A stretch of DNA of 64,000 bases from Sycobia sp. Sy_11 (taxonomy: Eukaryota > Arthropoda > Insecta > Hymenoptera > Epichrysomallidae). The DNA lies in contig JACCIC010000301.1 of NCBI GenBank assembly GCA_018907035.1, positions 124,001-188,000 of the forward strand, in the 5' to 3' direction. Position numbers and translations under genes: made by a program. Under the pieces are notes generated by a model, which searched no databases, was not told the origin of the DNA, and worked only from the letters and a program-made list of their open reading frames with translations. Each line of letters starts with the position of its first letter. The first letter of the stretch is position 1. Shown here in pieces: positions 63,916 to 64,000 of this stretch.

Positions 63916-64000
63916 TGCTATTTAGGATTTTCGAAAGGACGCAGGTTTTTGCATAATAATTATAATAATTATAATGCTTATTCGCGAGCCTGCCGTTCAG

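Overview
This window looks like a stretch of insect chromosome, most likely hymenopteran and perhaps an ant. It is AT-rich, full of long dinucleotide repeats, and dominated by decayed transposable elements of families common in insects: mariner, piggyBac-like, Ty3/Gypsy, an R1-clade LINE, and Penelope-like elements (PLEs) with GIY-YIG endonucleases. The lineage is an inference; nothing here names the species.

Only two pieces look like host gene. Both are on the minus strand: a 182-nt exon (36406-36587) and a 179-nt exon (2825-3003). Each has matching splice sites, and they join in phase 0 into one continuous C-terminal stretch of an SLC22-type (organic cation/carnitine-like) major facilitator transporter. 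Between them lies a 33.4-kb intron that holds most of the elements described here. Upstream exons were not found, and the last exon lies below 2825 or outside the window.

Layout. 0.9-1.9 kb: unknown coding remnant and a PLE 3' end. 3.6-6.5 kb: piggyBac-like element with ~600-bp inverted repeats and a dead transposase. 8.4-11.3 kb: decayed PLE with a mariner nested in its inverted terminal repeat. 12-15.6 kb: LTR-like and promoter-like repeats, microsatellites and local duplications. 15.9-19.4 kb: Gypsy element 1 with an uninterrupted RT-RNase H frame. 19.45-24.0 kb: R1-like LINE, minus strand, inserted at the Gypsy integrase end. 24.5-26.3 kb: LTR-like tracts. 26.3-27.6 kb: a mariner with an uninterrupted 347-residue transposase. 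28.85-31.35 kb: the best PLE (633-residue RT plus endonuclease), sitting inside a 61-bp minisatellite. 31.9-33.2 kb: GC-rich LTR-like block with a GA-rich minisatellite. 34-39.6 kb: three more mariner relics, a second kind of PLE terminus and the transporter exon. 40-41.4 kb: Gypsy debris. 45-51 kb: Gypsy element 2 followed by a zinc-knuckle frame. 54.2-57.5 kb: two PLE copies joined head to head as a large palindrome. 59-62.3 kb: mariner fragment and Gypsy element 3. 62.5-63.9 kb: SAP-like frame, PLE fragments and a dispersed repeat.

The most interesting signals are hammerhead-ribozyme-type motifs in three PLE terminal repeats (30938-30989, 54550-54601 complement, 57067-57118), the recurring head-to-head PLE arrangement, and the transporter gene split by a transposon-filled intron. 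Hammerhead ribozymes in PLEs are already known as a class; I see no wholly new gene system here.
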